In this document: positions 1-12,610 of the stretch, in pieces
Layout of the letters: each line of letters begins with the position of its first letter
How positions within the stretch are numbered: position 1 is the first letter of the stretch
Source: Lithospermum erythrorhizon
Taxonomy: Eukaryota > Streptophyta > Magnoliopsida > Boraginales > Boraginaceae
Assembly (NCBI GenBank): GCA_019722365.1
Contig: JADFUC010000841.1
Coordinates: 186,001 to 250,000 of the forward strand
DNA length: 64,000 bases
Direction: 5' to 3'
Made by a program: the position numbers and the translations under genes
The notes under the pieces: generated by a model
The model's database searches: none
What the model was told of the DNA's origin: nothing
What the model saw: the letters and a program-made list of their open reading frames with translations, nothing else

Positions 1-740
1 GTCTTTCAGGCTATTACAAGATACTGAATTACAAGTGTTAATAACAACATTTAAATTTGAAAAACATCCTATACTAATAGAGATGGACCTAGGATTTTAA
101 TATGAGGTATTCATTTTATCATTTAAAATATAAAATTTAATATTAGTATTTATTTTGAAGAAAATAGAAGAGAACAAAAGGAAAAAAAAATGGTTAGGCC
201 AAGTTTTGAACTAGGGACCTGTTATAAATCAATCCAAGTCTTAACCATTTGAACTATTTTTTCAAATTTAAGCTATTCATGTGAATACTTAGACCTATCT
301 AGGTCAACTAAATTATCTTGCAATTTCTCTAAGATAATTGTTGGAATATTGATCTCCATTCTCCATTCTCCATCCTACTTGATTATGTGATAATTTTTAT
401 ACCAGACTTGAGAAGAGAAAAAAAATTAACTTAATAACGGACAACTCCATTCTTCTTCAAAAGTAAGCTCACAAAATTATTCTCAACAATTACAGAACAA
501 GATAAAACATCCATTCTCCATCAAAATTTTAAAAAATACTACGTAATAGTTTTTTAAAGGGTAAAACGTTAGGAATTGAATGGGTAAATTCGACTGAGGG
601 GTAGTAATCTCACAGTAATCATAAAACTAATACGGAGTATATACCATCAAATTTTTTAAAAATAATAGTTTCAGGGTAATCATGAAACTAACTACGGCAT
701 AAATATATCAAGTTATATCAGCACAATGATTTTATATAGG
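1..740. other. AT-rich intergenic DNA without a gene
   Basis: I see no coding region, RNA gene or element terminus here. The only structure is an imperfect tandem duplication: a stretch near 612-650 (GTAATCATAAAACTAATACGG) recurs near 675-705 with a few changes (GTAATCATGAAACTAACTACGG). Confidence 0.5.
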
Positions 741-1090
741 TTCACGACGTTTTCTTAGGGCAAATGAGAGGGATGATTTTATGTTTGTGTTATGGTTTCA
801 GTCCATCACTTATATTTCAAAAGGTACTGGTCGGTCATTTATGTTTCAAAATCGATCTCGGTTGGTACTTTCGCCTAATTTCCTGTTAATTTTTCGTTAA
901 TTGGTCACGTGGGTATCACGTGCCACTTACTAAGGGCCATTTTAGACATTTCATGCCTAAGTTTTCCGGAAAAAAAATTCAAAATTAAATTAAAATATGT
1001 AAAGGCTCTTGGGCATTTTAGTCATTTCATACCAAAATTTTCCAAGACCCTTTACATATTTCAATTTAATTTTGAATTTTTTGACTTTAA
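741..1090. repeat. MITE-like repeat with a long hairpin
   Basis: The left part begins TTAGGGCAAATG at about 757. That resembles the terminal inverted repeat of the MITE at 29680-30212, which reads TTAGGGTAAATG, and both are followed by a CATCACT motif. Bases 972-1012 and 1042-1082 form an inverted repeat of 41 bp with about two mismatches around a 29-bp loop. Family assignment (Mutator-type MITE) is inference. I could not find a matching right terminus. Confidence 0.5.
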
Positions 1091-1149
1091 GTGAAATGAC
1101 TTGAAACACATTTTGGCATGGTTAATGGCAGATATTTGGGCGTCTCTTT

Positions 1150-1700
1150 GTTTGAGCTCGTATGGTAAATGCGTTCTTATCTAATTTTCTTGGACAACTA
1201 TTCTAAATTCCTATGGACACTCTTCCTCGCAAATCCCAATTTTTCCAGCTTTGTCGTGTTTAGAACTTTGGTCATGGTGATAAAAATTAAAAGCCTCGAG
1301 CTGACAATGACAGATTTACAAACAATTAGTTCAAAAGCCCGTCTTGTAGTCATGGCATTACTGTATTCTGTGACCCGTACACGCATAATTTTGGCATCGT
1401 GCTCTAAACAACCAAATACGCAATATTATACGCAAAACTTTTTATCTACCCGTACTCATTTCGACTACATGTCATGGCTTATTTTGTTATCCTGCCTTCC
1501 CGTCACCGCCATCCATAGAAACTGCAAAGCACACTTTCAACCCACTTGTGTTTTCTTGGCTATCCTTAGCGCCCACATGAGGTTAAAAAATGCTTTGACA
1601 TTGTTAACGAAAAGTGTGTTAAGTAGCCATGTATGCTGATGAAATTAAATTTCCTTTTGCCGTAGCGACGGCTTGCTTGTTTCATATATTTAAAACAATC
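1150..1700 (+). pseudogene. Ty1/copia integrase remnant
   Basis: The frame 1169-1639 opens with a stretch of the type YLIFLDNYSKFLW, the start of the copia integrase core. Further on, pieces of the usual copia integrase C-terminal region are recognisable in different frames: a CVFLGYP-like block near 1545-1567, then blocks corresponding to DIVNEKVL and SSHVC near 1600-1640, then DEIKFPFAVATA near 1640-1680. Several frameshifts and an in-frame TGA separate the blocks, so no functional protein is possible. It belongs to the same element as the RT and RNase H remnants that follow on this strand. Confidence 0.6.
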
Positions 1701-2600
1701 CTTGCTCGACCCGGCGTGGCGTATACCCCACGATAGAAACCTGATCGACCCACACCGGCGGCGTACCCGCTGGCATCGACCAATAATCGGCGGACGAACA
1801 CCCGTCGCGACTAAGCCCCATGCCGCGAGCAGCGAGCTTCGTTTCGATCTACGTAACGTGAAACTAGACGCTGCGCCGCTACCGACCCCGTCGAGCACTT
1901 CCGCGGCATCTTGAAGCGAGCCAGTACATTCATGCCTCAAAACAAACCTTCTCCAATTCCCAAAAAAACCAATGTCGCTTTGTTGGAGATTGCGCTTTGA
2001 CTCTTAAGAAGAAGAACTCCCGCGTAGTTTGGGTGAAAAGTCTCAATACTTGATCCTATAAAAAGGTCTTAGTTTTTTGTTATTCACTCACTAATAATTC
2101 TGTTGATTTTTGCTAGCCTTAACATTAACTTCGGCTATTAGGTCAACGATAATACTACCAACTTGAGAGATAGAACTCACAGGGTCTTGCTTTGTGATCG
2201 AGTGTTGAGGAATTATTGTATTGATCGAGGTGGATGGGATAGTCTTTGTAGGAAGATATCCATTCTTAGAGTCTTCATGGTTGTGGTAGGTGTTGTCGTG
2301 TTGGCTTTAGGAATAGAGAGTCTTGTAATTCTATTTTTAGGCGTAGTGTGAGCTATGACTATATATTCATCTGAGATGTAGTGATCTACAGCGTTGGGGC
2401 TAGGCAGCTTAAGTCACCGTAATTTGTTCCTGGTTATAGTGAAATGTATTATATTGGTTGTACGAGTGGATTAGTCTGTACATTGTTAGGGATACCCAGC
2501 GTTAAAATATCGGTCTCTTTATTTTAGGTACTTTGCTTAATTTTAACTTTGTCTTAGGGTCGCATATATACGTTATAGCGAGTCGACACGGTAGTATAAC
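1700..2600 (+). other. Unreadable interior of the copia remnant
   Basis: This stretch lies where the linker between integrase and reverse transcriptase of the copia element is expected. I could not identify conserved blocks. The short open frames here are probably chance. The base composition changes at about 1700-1920, which is richer in CG, so a separate insertion is possible. Confidence 0.3.
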
Positions 2601-2610
2601 ATTGTGACCC

Positions 2611-3300
2611 AAAACTTAGAAAATGGTCATGCATGATGCTTTAATTAAAAATAATACTTGGGAATTAGTACCTCCCCCCTTTGGTGTTAACATAATTCGT
2701 TCTATGTGGACTTTTCGCCATAAATTAAACTCTGATAGTTCTTTTGAGAGGCATAAGGATCGTCTTGTAGGTGATGGAGAAAAACTTCAGCAGGGTTGGG
2801 GCCAATTGTGGTGATCCCTTTCAACCCAAATAATAAAATAGGAAGTATTCGGATTGTTGTGATTCTTTTCGTATCCACCGATCACAGTCTGATAATGTGA
2901 TCTTAAAATGATTTTCTCAATGTAACCTACATGAGACTATTTCGTGTATCGGCCATTGGAAGCTTTTTGGTATCGTGCTCGCGGATCATGTTTGTAAGTT
3001 ATAAATTTCTATATGGCCTCAAGCAAAGCTCTTGGTCTAGTATCGAGAGGTTTTGCAATTATGTTTCTACTGTGGTTTTACTCGCGTTAGATCTGTCGTT
3101 CTCTTTTATCTATAATTAGAGATTAATGACATTTGCTTATGTTCTCACCATATTGATGATATTATTCTTATTGCATTACAGAATACTTGGCATGAGGTCT
3201 ATTATGTACTGAATCTTTGAGGTTTGTCATCTGAAGACTTGGGCAAAAGCTTAGTTATTTATTAGGTATTGTTATTGTCATTACTCGAAGTGTAGGCTTT
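2611..3300 (+). pseudogene. Ty1/copia reverse transcriptase remnant
   Basis: The frame from 2623 reads a typical copia RT entry: NTWELVPPP, then a W-x-F-R-H-K-x-N-x-D block, then a degraded RLVGDG. After a frameshift near 2810, fragments of the usual downstream blocks follow: a YGLKQ block near 3010-3030, a YVST-like block near 3058, and an LLGI block near 3255. A clean YVDD catalytic motif is not visible; the region near 3150 is out of frame. It is a dead copy, in line with the upstream integrase and downstream RNase H pieces. Confidence 0.65.
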
Positions 3301-3690
3301 GTTAGGTCGGATCTCAGCCAGGAGCAGCCAGGGCCGGAACTTGTGCTTACGATTCGGACGGACACATATCGGATATATTTTTTTTGGGCTGAACGGTCGA
3401 AACCTTATGGAGTGCATACGGATCCCGATTTTTGGACGGTTCGGGTGGGTCGATCCAAAAACACCCAAGCAAATCGAAAGGAAAAAACCCAAAATCGAAA
3501 CAAATCAGTGGCGGATTTGTTTACACACACGGATGCGGTCAGTTAACGCGGGTTTGGGTTCAAATTTTTAGAATGAAATCGGGCCCGGGCCGGATTGTAA
3601 AGCAGATGGATTAATGGGCAGGATCTAGGGCCGGTTCTCCGGGCAGTTCCCCGGATAATCCGACGATGCTGTTTCTACACTTTCAGTGGT
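3300..3690. other. GC-richer insertion or divergent patch inside the copia remnant
   Basis: Between recognisable RT sequence (ending near 3290) and RNase H sequence (starting near 3690) is about 390 bp of different composition, with repeated GGGCCGG words. Several overlapping open frames of 60-90 codons exist on both strands. None resembles a protein I know. A small transposon inserted into the copia is possible, but I could not find its termini. Confidence 0.3.
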
Positions 3691-4070
3691 CTGCTTAACA
3701 CATCTCGAGCAAGTATGCGAAGTTGTCTTCTAAATGCTGCATGCTCTTTCTATAAACACCCTGCTACGCATATTGACAAAGTCCAAGTTGGTGCTTGTCA
3801 GCCTTGCGTTAGCAAGAAGTTCCGTCTACATTCGTAGTTTGTAATTGCAAACCAATATCTACATTTACCAGACTTGATATTTCTGTGATGTTCGGTAGAT
3901 TTGTTTATTTATGCGTACTCCATGACCGATCATCGGCTTTCAAGCGCGTAGTGCGTTACATTCGAGGCCACATACTATGGTTTACGTAACATAAATCTCC
4001 CTATTTATGCTTTGAGCTTTCTTAGGCTGATGCGAGACTAGGCAAGTTGTGAAATAATCCAAATTTTTTG
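3690..4070 (+). pseudogene. Ty1/copia RNase H remnant
   Basis: Across shifted frames I read pieces of the copia end region. These include the stretch before the YLTFTRPDIS-type block (near 3850-3880), then CLFM near 3900 and a RYIRG block near 3960-3975, followed by a block near 4020. The order and spacing fit the RNase H start of a copia polyprotein. Multiple frameshifts make it non-functional. No 3' LTR could be paired with a 5' LTR for this element. Confidence 0.55.
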
Positions 4071-4780
4071 ATTCAAGTAATAATTGGTATTCTTCTACTT
4101 TAAAAACAATTCGAAGCCCAAACAGTGTATAGTAGCACATTTCGTCTTTTCCCTCTAGCTAAAAAGGAAAGACACACAAGGTGGCACTCCCTGCGTTTAA
4201 TACCACCTCGTGTTTGCTTTACTTTCTTCAAGGTTAGAAACACCATATATAAAAATTTGTCCTCCTTTCTCTCATTTAATATGTAGGTAGGTTTCCCTCA
4301 TAACTCCCGAAAATTTTCTTCCACTTTTGTGGTATTATATAACCCAAATCACCATCCTAAAAGTTTCTATCAAGTTGCAAGAAGAAAAATGTATAACTAT
4401 ATATCATTTATTGGTTATAACTAGTTTTATAACTATGCTAAGTTACTTTAATTAGCTAAATTCATCCCTTAATGATATTTAGAGTTTAGACTTCATATTT
4501 AATGGTTTAAAAATAAGTATGTTGGTTATATGGCTACAAATTTATCTAATTAAATTCTTGTTGAATTATGTAGTAAGTTGATTACTTATAATATATAAAC
4601 CAAACTATAGAATCAATATGTTAGTTAGTTTAATTATATAATAGATTTTTGGATAATATTATTCAATTTAGATTTTGATATAAGCCCAATATAGTTTGGA
4701 TATAGAAAAATTCAAAATAGTATATATTAGTATATCGTAAAATGGGATGAAATTGCATAAGTTCAAGAGTAGATCCTGAA
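4071..4780. other. AT-rich DNA, possible remnant of a copia 3' end
   Basis: No gene is visible. A TATATAAAAAT sequence near 4244 could be an old LTR promoter, since it follows the copia RNase H. No second copy of this sequence is seen upstream, so it cannot be called an LTR. Confidence 0.3.
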
Positions 4781-6900
4781 ATCTAGTAGATGTTGTTTAG
4801 TTGAAGTTACTAAAGTAAAAGTAAAGTAATTGTTATTATTATGTTCTTTGGGATGTGGATATCGAGGGCGGTTAACTTCGGGGTAGTAAAAGTTGTTGAT
4901 ATTTGGCTTTGCTTGAGGTGAGTATTTATATCACGTGACATAACCTATCATATATGGTGTATATCTAAGTTGTATAGTTTTTACTAAATGAGTTATATAT
5001 GTGATATGTGATACTGAAACTTGCGATGTTGAGTATTGTTATATGATGGTTGTGATATGATGATGGGATTATTGTTGGTGTGATTGGTTGTTGAACTTCA
5101 CAAGTCGATTAAGTGGTACTCTGTGAGGTTGAGTTATTCTCATTCTTGGAGTAAACGGCAGATTGCTTGATTTTGCTATCGTTTCTTCCGGAGTAGAAGC
5201 AACGAAGTAATACTATTTGTCCTCGTTTGGGTAAAATGCTGTGAGTCGTTTCTTTCTCACATGGGAAGAGTAGACTCATGAGTGGGCCGGAGTAGAGTTA
5301 TTGTTGTGTGATATCTTTGGATGTTATTATTATGTGTGTGAAGTTTATATGTTGGATTATTTGATATGATTAGATTATCGGATATTATTGGGTATTACGG
5401 ATTATTTGAGAGGTGGATTATATTAAATTGTTTGAGGCCCCATCGTTTGCTGTGCATATATGTATGACTAGTTATGGTTCGTTATATAAATATTCATTGA
5501 GCTTAAGTACTTTTGTTTAGGGACCCCAATTTTGTAGTTGCTCGAAACATTAAGTAGCGCCTATCTTTTGTGGCGAGGAATTGTGTATAATCGTGGAATT
5601 ACCGGTTCGGGGTGGGTAGGATATCACCAAGCAGTCTTCGGTGTACCTTATGTTGTGTCAAGTATGTATTTAGGAAACATGTTGTATATGATTTGTATGA
5701 TTGATGAAATTATGAAGTGTAATAATTGTTGTTGTCTTAGATCATTATACGGAATCGGCTTTGTACTTTTTCCTTCGTCTTTTGAGGTGGGGTTGTATGG
5801 TGACTCTGGTGTTCAGGTTGATGACGATTCGAGCCTCGGGAGGGGGCCCACACAGGGGCGGGTCTCGTTCTGATTCGTATGGGAGCCTAGGTTTCGGTTC
5901 TTTGGTGTTACATGTGGTTTGTGCCTAGATTACAGATGGTCGAGAGTTGTTGATATTTGAGTCTTCTTTTAGGTCGAATCTTTTCTTCTTCGTTGACTAG
6001 ATTAAGCGTGAGGATGTCGCTTTAGAAGATTTTCCTTTAGTATGTGTGAGGACCACAGGGGAAGATTGAAGAGATGAATCATTGTCAGTTGTTCTGAAGG
6101 CGATTTAAGGTTTGAAAGCGATTAGTAAGTTTGGTGAATATACAATTGAGTTAGTTAGAAAGAGCCTTACTTGTTTTCATTGATGATGTTTATTAAGAGC
6201 AGCGGTAGTTGAGTAGGTTTTATCTTTTACTGCGGATAACGAGTTTGTTATAGAGGATGTGAACTTCAGGCGAAACATGGGAATGAAATGTTATGATATG
6301 GATGGATATATTTGGAATTTTGTTTGGAGAAAAGATATGCGAAAAGGCGGATTTGGGAAGGAGTCTACAATGTTGGATTTGGGTTGTTAAAAGATTGACG
6401 TGTTGTAACTGACCACGCCTAGGTGTCATTGAGGTTAGAATGGAGTCCCAAATCCACGGACACGGAGTCTGATAGATGGATGAGGCTGATTTTTAAAAAG
6501 AAACCTATCTTTAAAGCAATGACAAGCTTGATATCTATTGTGAAGTGCTTTTTAAGAAAAGAATCGTCGTGGTATTCCTATGCATGCTGTGTCAACTGTC
6601 TGACGTAACTTTCAGGAATCTCAAAATATATCCCTACTGACGATAAGTATCTGAAATAACAGTATCTGAGACGAAAACTACATTCAACGAAATAAAGAAA
6701 TGTAGGATCAGCGCCGCCCTTATTTCGCTAAGCTCCCCAGGCCGCAAACACCCGAGCGATCTCGGAGATGGAGCAGCGCCGCTGTCAACACTAGCAGTAG
6801 AAATTGCCGCCCATGAAAAGGGGTGTAGGCAGAAGCTTAGTGAATATATCTCAAAGAATAAGCTCAACTTCGATCACGCGATAGTGTACCAAAGTAAATG
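4781..6900. other. Unclassified repeat, LTR-like in composition
   Basis: The region around 5300-5560 has the low-complexity GATTATTTGATATG style and the ATATAAATATTCATTGAGC motif often seen in Ty3/gypsy LTRs of plants. I cannot pair it with a second LTR. The frame 5538-5873 (111 codons) has no recognisable domain. I see no gene. Confidence 0.3.
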
Positions 6901-8280
6901 GTATTGCATACGATAGATAAGTGGTACATAATATTATTCAACTTAAGATCTTAATATAAAGTCATTATCAATTTAAATTATCTTTCGTATGTTTATAAAT
7001 TAGATTATTAACGGAGACATTCTAAGATGATGGCAATGTCAGCAATAACATACGTATAATTCAAGAAAGACTACAAATAACATGATAAACAATCGACTTG
7101 CACAAAGTGAATGACAACGGCGACATCGCGACTCGACAGTAACTTATTTTCCGGTGATATGATCAGCTTCAATGACCGTATCAGCCTTCAGCCTTCGACA
7201 ACTTCAGCGATACTACGACGCTCAAACTGACCTATCAAACTGGCAATACTATCGGCTAAATAACTCAAGTCTGATATAAGTCCGGTTCTACAACTAATGC
7301 GCGTATAATCAGCACTGACTGTGGGAAGAGAGTCTTATGCCCGTCGACATAAGCTATCGCGGTCGTAGCAGTGCAGGCGATCGCCGAATCGTAACTAAGT
7401 GCGAAGCGATTTATCGGGCAATCTGACTTCAGCCTTATGGCTTGTCAACTTCATGTACAACTCTTCTGTCTGACTGAAATGACTCCTGTGGCTGCACATG
7501 CATTTGTTGAGACCCGCAACTGTGACTAACGACTCGACCATGATATAATCAACATATAATTCAACAAAAAATCACATATACACATCTAGCGTATCCGTAA
7601 TCAAATGGTGTCAGCTGCTTGGTAGAGATAAAATCTTGCCTGGGTGCTATATAAAACTCAGCAATCATGACAACGGACTCTACGATCGGCGCCTAAACAA
7701 ACATTGAGAATTATAATTACTGCATAATATACCTTGAAATGTATAACATTCACTATATATATATCGTCTAATATCTCCCAAAATAACCCAGACGGAAAAT
7801 CCCGTTATAACACCCATTCGACTTAAGTCCAGCATTTCCATTTAAATGATCAAATTCCTTTAGTTTCAAAAAGCCAACGTTAGATATTAACAACTAATAA
7901 ATCACATTTACAACCATCTTTAACCTCAAACAGAATTAAGCTACTGTTTACAAAACTCATTTTTATACGAACATTCTAATCGCCTAAAAATATGGCACTA
8001 CGCCTCGAAACAATACAATAAAAGTCGAAATTACAACCGCCATAATAAAATCATTTAGAAAAAGTCAACAAAGTCAACTATAATCCTGAACAATTTGACC
8101 CCCATGACCGATTATTATCACTGCTTATACGATGTCCCCAAGCTAGATGTGGAATTACATAACGTGCCAATGTCAAAGCTCGAAAGTCGACTGATATAAC
8201 AAAAATTCAACATCCTGAGGTTAATAAATACTCAGGTGGAACTTTTCTTTGCACTTAAGCGTAGAGGGATGACTCGAGGA
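6901..8280. other. No recognisable gene; probable decayed retroelement
   Basis: No long open frame and no domain is readable on either strand. On the minus strand, sequence near 7800-8250 is reminiscent of gypsy LTR leader DNA, but that is an impression only. Confidence 0.25.
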
Positions 8281-11200
8281 AGCTTCTAGAAATTTTAGGA
8301 CAGAAGCTTATGAATGAGGAAGAAAATGGAAGAAAATATTTGAGGAAAAAATGGGAGGGGGTTTCGTCCATGTCAGGGAAAGAAAGAAGAAGATTAGGAT
8401 GATGATTAGCATTTAGGATAGGTATGAAAAACACTTTGGAGTCCGTGCAAAATATCTCGAAAGAATCGTGCTATTTCGTTAGGTTTCGGTTTAGTTTCGT
8501 CCTCGGTTTAATAACCACCAACTACAACATAAATTTAACTTGACTTGAAATAATATTAATAATGCTTTCATGCAGACGGGTTATTACGATATTTATGTAA
8601 ATTTTGAGTGTTAAGGGTAAGACAGGGTGGACATTTTTGTGACTAAATATTTAAGAGTGTCGTGTGATTGAGGTGTAAGGTTGTTGATCACTTAGACACA
8701 GCAAATTAAACCTTTTACACTTTGAATAAATGGGGGAAGAATGTTGGTGATAATTATGATAGTTGTAACCAAGTGTTAGAGTGGCATAATTGGATTGATG
8801 TACAAGGATGGATCATTTGTGAATATGAGAATAAGTTAATGAATCTTGTTGTTCGATGTGGAGTATGAAAATGAGAGACAAGAAGAGAATATGTAATTGT
8901 CGTAATAGGTTGATATTGGAAATTCCATCTCGATGGATACTAAGGGGATTGAGGATAAGTTGAAATGAAAAATTTCTCCCACTTGAGCATGTCGTGACGG
9001 TTAAGCTATTATTAGTGTAAGTTATCGATCATCTGAGGTATTGGAACATGTTTGTACATCTGGAACATTGGGAAAAAGGGATGTTGGTGAAATTTAGTGT
9101 GGTAGTACTTTATTAGTAGATATAAGTGGGAATTAATGTAGAAATTGGAGCGATGTGGTCGGGGAATATGAAAAAGGTTAAAATAGACGAGAGGTTGTCG
9201 TATTAAGCATATCTTGAAGCAAGAGAAAAGGATGATTAAGGGGTTGTAATGGGTGAAAATTTATATTATGAAGTTTCTTAGTTGCTTAAGTTGTTGAATG
9301 TTGCTTTGAAAAAGTGAAATAAAATTCGATAATGATTGGTGCAGTAAGTCCGAGGGAGGAAGAATTGTTTTAAGAAGAAATTAGTTGATAGAAATTACCA
9401 GATGAGATAGAAAGTTTAACCTTTGTAAAAGCATACTAAGATGATAAAACTAGTTGAAGTTGTCTCAAAAGTATGGAATGTATCAAATTGGTTATGAACC
9501 CGATTCTTTCCGAGTAATAAAACTACGAGGCTGGATATATAGTATTGATTAATTTTATAATGAAGGATGTTAGTTGGATCGAAATAGATTATTTAAAAAT
9601 TTGGTGAGAAAATGGAAATTGTATGATTATAGAATATAATTGAGGTTAGGTTGAAATGAGTAATGAATCTAGGGCGATGATATTTACACCGAAAGGAAGT
9701 GTAAGTATAAATGTGCGACTTATAAATACGGTGATAATAGTTGGATTATCAATCTTTGAGTGATGATGGAATTTAGTTCTTTGGGCTTGATCGAGGGGAA
9801 GAAATGAAAAGAAGGGATGATTTCAGGAAGATGAATCTATTGTATGATAAAAAAAAAAATATACAAGGAGGATATTTATTCGAAAAGGTAAAATTTTGAG
9901 GTTAGATGAGTTGGGTAGAGTTATAAGTGTTGAATCTCGTAAAGTAAGATTGAGTGATCTGAATAAATATTTTAATAGTTATAGGATAAATGGATCGAGG
10001 GTACAGTTTGAACAACCGTCGAGGAATTAGATGACTATGACATTCGAGGGTGATAAGAGAATTCGTGTGTTTGGATATTATATTGTTTGAGCAAGTAATA
10101 ACATAGTTCGATTGAAAGATTGTGAGCAAATTTTAGATGATGAGTTGAAGTTAATGAATACAAATGTTGTGTTTAAATATTTTTAGGCGTTATCTCATAT
10201 GGTGTTGTTCATGGAATCCTCGCCAAATTATAATATTTGAAATACATTTGCTTTCGGAGAAAGTTGGACTACGAAAAGGGAAAATGAGGGCAATTTAGTA
10301 GTAGAATATCAATGAGTCTTGGGATAGCATTAATAAGAAAAGGATGGTGGTTGAGGTATCAAGTTATAAATGGAAGTTAGTTGTTTAAAGAATAAAGCAT
10401 TAGGGATTAAAATTAATGAAGGACTATTGGAGTGTAGATAAGAGTTGACAAATCCCAAAAAGGGGCTAGTGGGTAATGCTGGTATGGTAGAATATATGTG
10501 GTTCTTATTTGATAAGTTAGGAGGATAGTTATGGAAATGAGCTTCATGAGTAGGCGTATAATGTGAGACTTTGTAGTTTTGAAATGTAGTGTGATTTGAG
10601 AATATATTCGTAGCATGAGAAGGAAAATAAGTCGTTGAACCGTAACTCTAGGGGAGCTCGAAATTCATATTTATGATCTTTGTTGATGGATTAGGAGAGA
10701 TGTTTGATAAAGATTATAGTTGAATTAACGTCGGTAGATTTACAAATTTCCACATAAAGGTTGAGATGCAAGGTGCGAGAAACATTGCACAAGGGCACAT
10801 GTTAAGAGTAAATCATACGATTCCATGAAGTATAATGGTCATGGTGACATGAGCCAAAATTTTAAAGTCGGTTGTGGTTTTGAAAAGAGTTGTTAATGAT
10901 GAGCCGAGGGGCGAGCGTCGGTTAAAATAAACGGTGAAATTGAGGGAATTCAAGGATGAATAGGTGAGAAATGTTATGTGTTGATCCAGTATAGACCTCA
11001 ACGGAAGGTAGTGACTATTGTGTGAGGATATAAGATGTATTGATGTGTAAGACCTGAGTTAACAGAGGTGATAATTTAACTAAGAAGGAAGTTGCTCATA
11101 GTAATAATAACTTCCAAGCCAGTGTTGGGATGGCACCATCTGAAGCTATTGAAGGAAATGTTGAATTCTAATATGTTGAAACGAGATATTGTAATTTTGA

Positions 11201-11345
11201 AATTTACAACGAAGTGGGAATCGAGACTGAGAGTGAGAATATGCGGAAAGGTGATATTAATGACTATTTGAGCTAGTAATAAGTTGTGAGGATAAGAAGT
11301 TATCAAGTAGGTGGTATGAATGATTTGTTGACACTGCAGCATGGT
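8281..11345. other. Purine-skewed decayed repeat
   Basis: The + strand is strongly A/G/T with very little C for about 3 kb, so the minus strand is very G-poor. Short minus-strand open frames at 9902-10129, 10413-10616 and 10813-11001 reflect that skew and carry no domain I recognise. A decayed LTR element or other long transposon is the likeliest explanation, but I cannot assign a family. Confidence 0.3.

Positions 11346-11347
<2 letters not shown>

Positions 11348-11410
<63 letters not shown>
11348..11410. repeat. (TA)n microsatellite at the left edge of the viral locus
   Basis: This is an uninterrupted run of about 31 TA units. The pararetroviral sequence begins directly at its right end. 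The inverted viral copy contains, at the matching point, ordinary viral sequence ending in TATATTAAAT, which shows that the TA run marks the junction and not viral sequence. Confidence 0.95.
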
Positions 11411-11415
<5 letters not shown>

Positions 11416-11545
11416 TAGATGCATTGTTCATGGCCCAAAACATTAAGAACACTTTGGTATTTTAGAGGCCGAGAATAAACTAGTTGTAAAATCTAGGATT
11501 AAGTTGTGCTTCTGTAGGAGGATCTTTAAGTTATCTATTATTTTC

Positions 11546-12610
11546 ATGGATGTGTTTAATAGATCTGCTTCCACCTCTAGTTCAAATACTGTGACTTCTT
11601 TAGATAATAAGAGAGTAATAAATTCTCAAGAATATACTATCGAAAACTTTGAAGAATCCATAGATAACTGGGAAATACCTAAAGTACATAAAAATCAAAT
11701 CTATGAAATTGATTGGAAAAGAATATTTAAAACGAGACTACTACATAAAAGCGGAAGAGAGAGTGATATCCAAATATCAGGCCCTTTTGAAACTATTCAA
11801 TTGTTATCTAAACAATCTCTTGAAAAAACAAAGAGAAAAAAAATTTAATTTTATACAGATAGGCTGGTCCAAGTAGGCTTTAAACCTTCAACCAAAGAAG
11901 GGGTTAAATACTACATCGACAGTCCTAAAGATGCTCGGTTATAGATTACGAGGACTCTCTCACCGATTCTGGATCCAGTCTATGTAGTGGACCGATATCT
12001 TTGATTGTTATCCAAACTTATCCATATCATTAAATAATCAGAATATTTTAAATTGTTTAACCTTACAAATTAAAACACATAATTACAAAATGCTTAAAGG
12101 ATACATTCACAGCAGCCATAAATATAGAGTCTCTTGTAAATTCATGCGATTCTTTGGTTCCAAATTCAAAAGCCAAAAATAACTAGCAAAGGAGAAACTC
12201 TTTTCCTTGAAGACGGACTATCAGGTCGAATCTTGTCAAAGATTGATAAAATGATTAAATATATCGTTCTGGGATGAATGGCTCTTGGAAGGAACCACTT
12301 TCAAAAATACAGAAAATCACGCTTCACCCCAATACTAGGTTAAAGAGGTAACCCGGTATGATGGCGGAGGTGTAAAACTCGCGTTATTTAGAAGCCGGGA
12401 GCTTTACAAGTGATGATAGATCGGCCGCTGTCTTATAGATCTTGGAAGAATGCCGAATACGCTTACGTTATAAGCATTCATTTCTGAAAACATAGGCTCA
12501 ACCTGGATATCTGAATAACATATTTCGAGGCAGTGATTATACCATGAAATTCCAAAACCTATATCTGAAACAAGCAGTCACCGAGAATATTAGCATAGGC
12601 GTCTCGGCCC
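11546..12610 (+). pseudogene. Pararetroviral movement protein, broken
   Basis: An ATG at 11,546 opens a frame that stays open to the stop at 11,848 (about 100 codons). Its N-terminal part matches the caulimovirid movement-protein start (30K superfamily), which in a live virus forms tubules through plasmodesmata. The homology continues after 11,848 in other frames to about 12,300-12,610, so at least one frameshift near 11,838 and several stops disrupt it. A second, inverted copy of the first 700 bp lies at 18,866-19,580. Comparing the two shows which breaks are private to each copy. Confidence 0.6.

Noticed and set aside
3262..3614. Overlapping open frames on both strands as a possible gene
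   Set aside because: Frames on both strands reflect stop-poor GC-richer DNA. No domain, start context or splice signal supports a gene.
6634..6867. 77-codon minus-strand frame with moderate GC
   Set aside because: No recognisable motif and no neighbours supporting a gene.
11076..11438. 120-codon minus-strand frame with an Ile-Tyr run
   Set aside because: It reads through the (TA)n run at 11,348-11,410 and has no domain.
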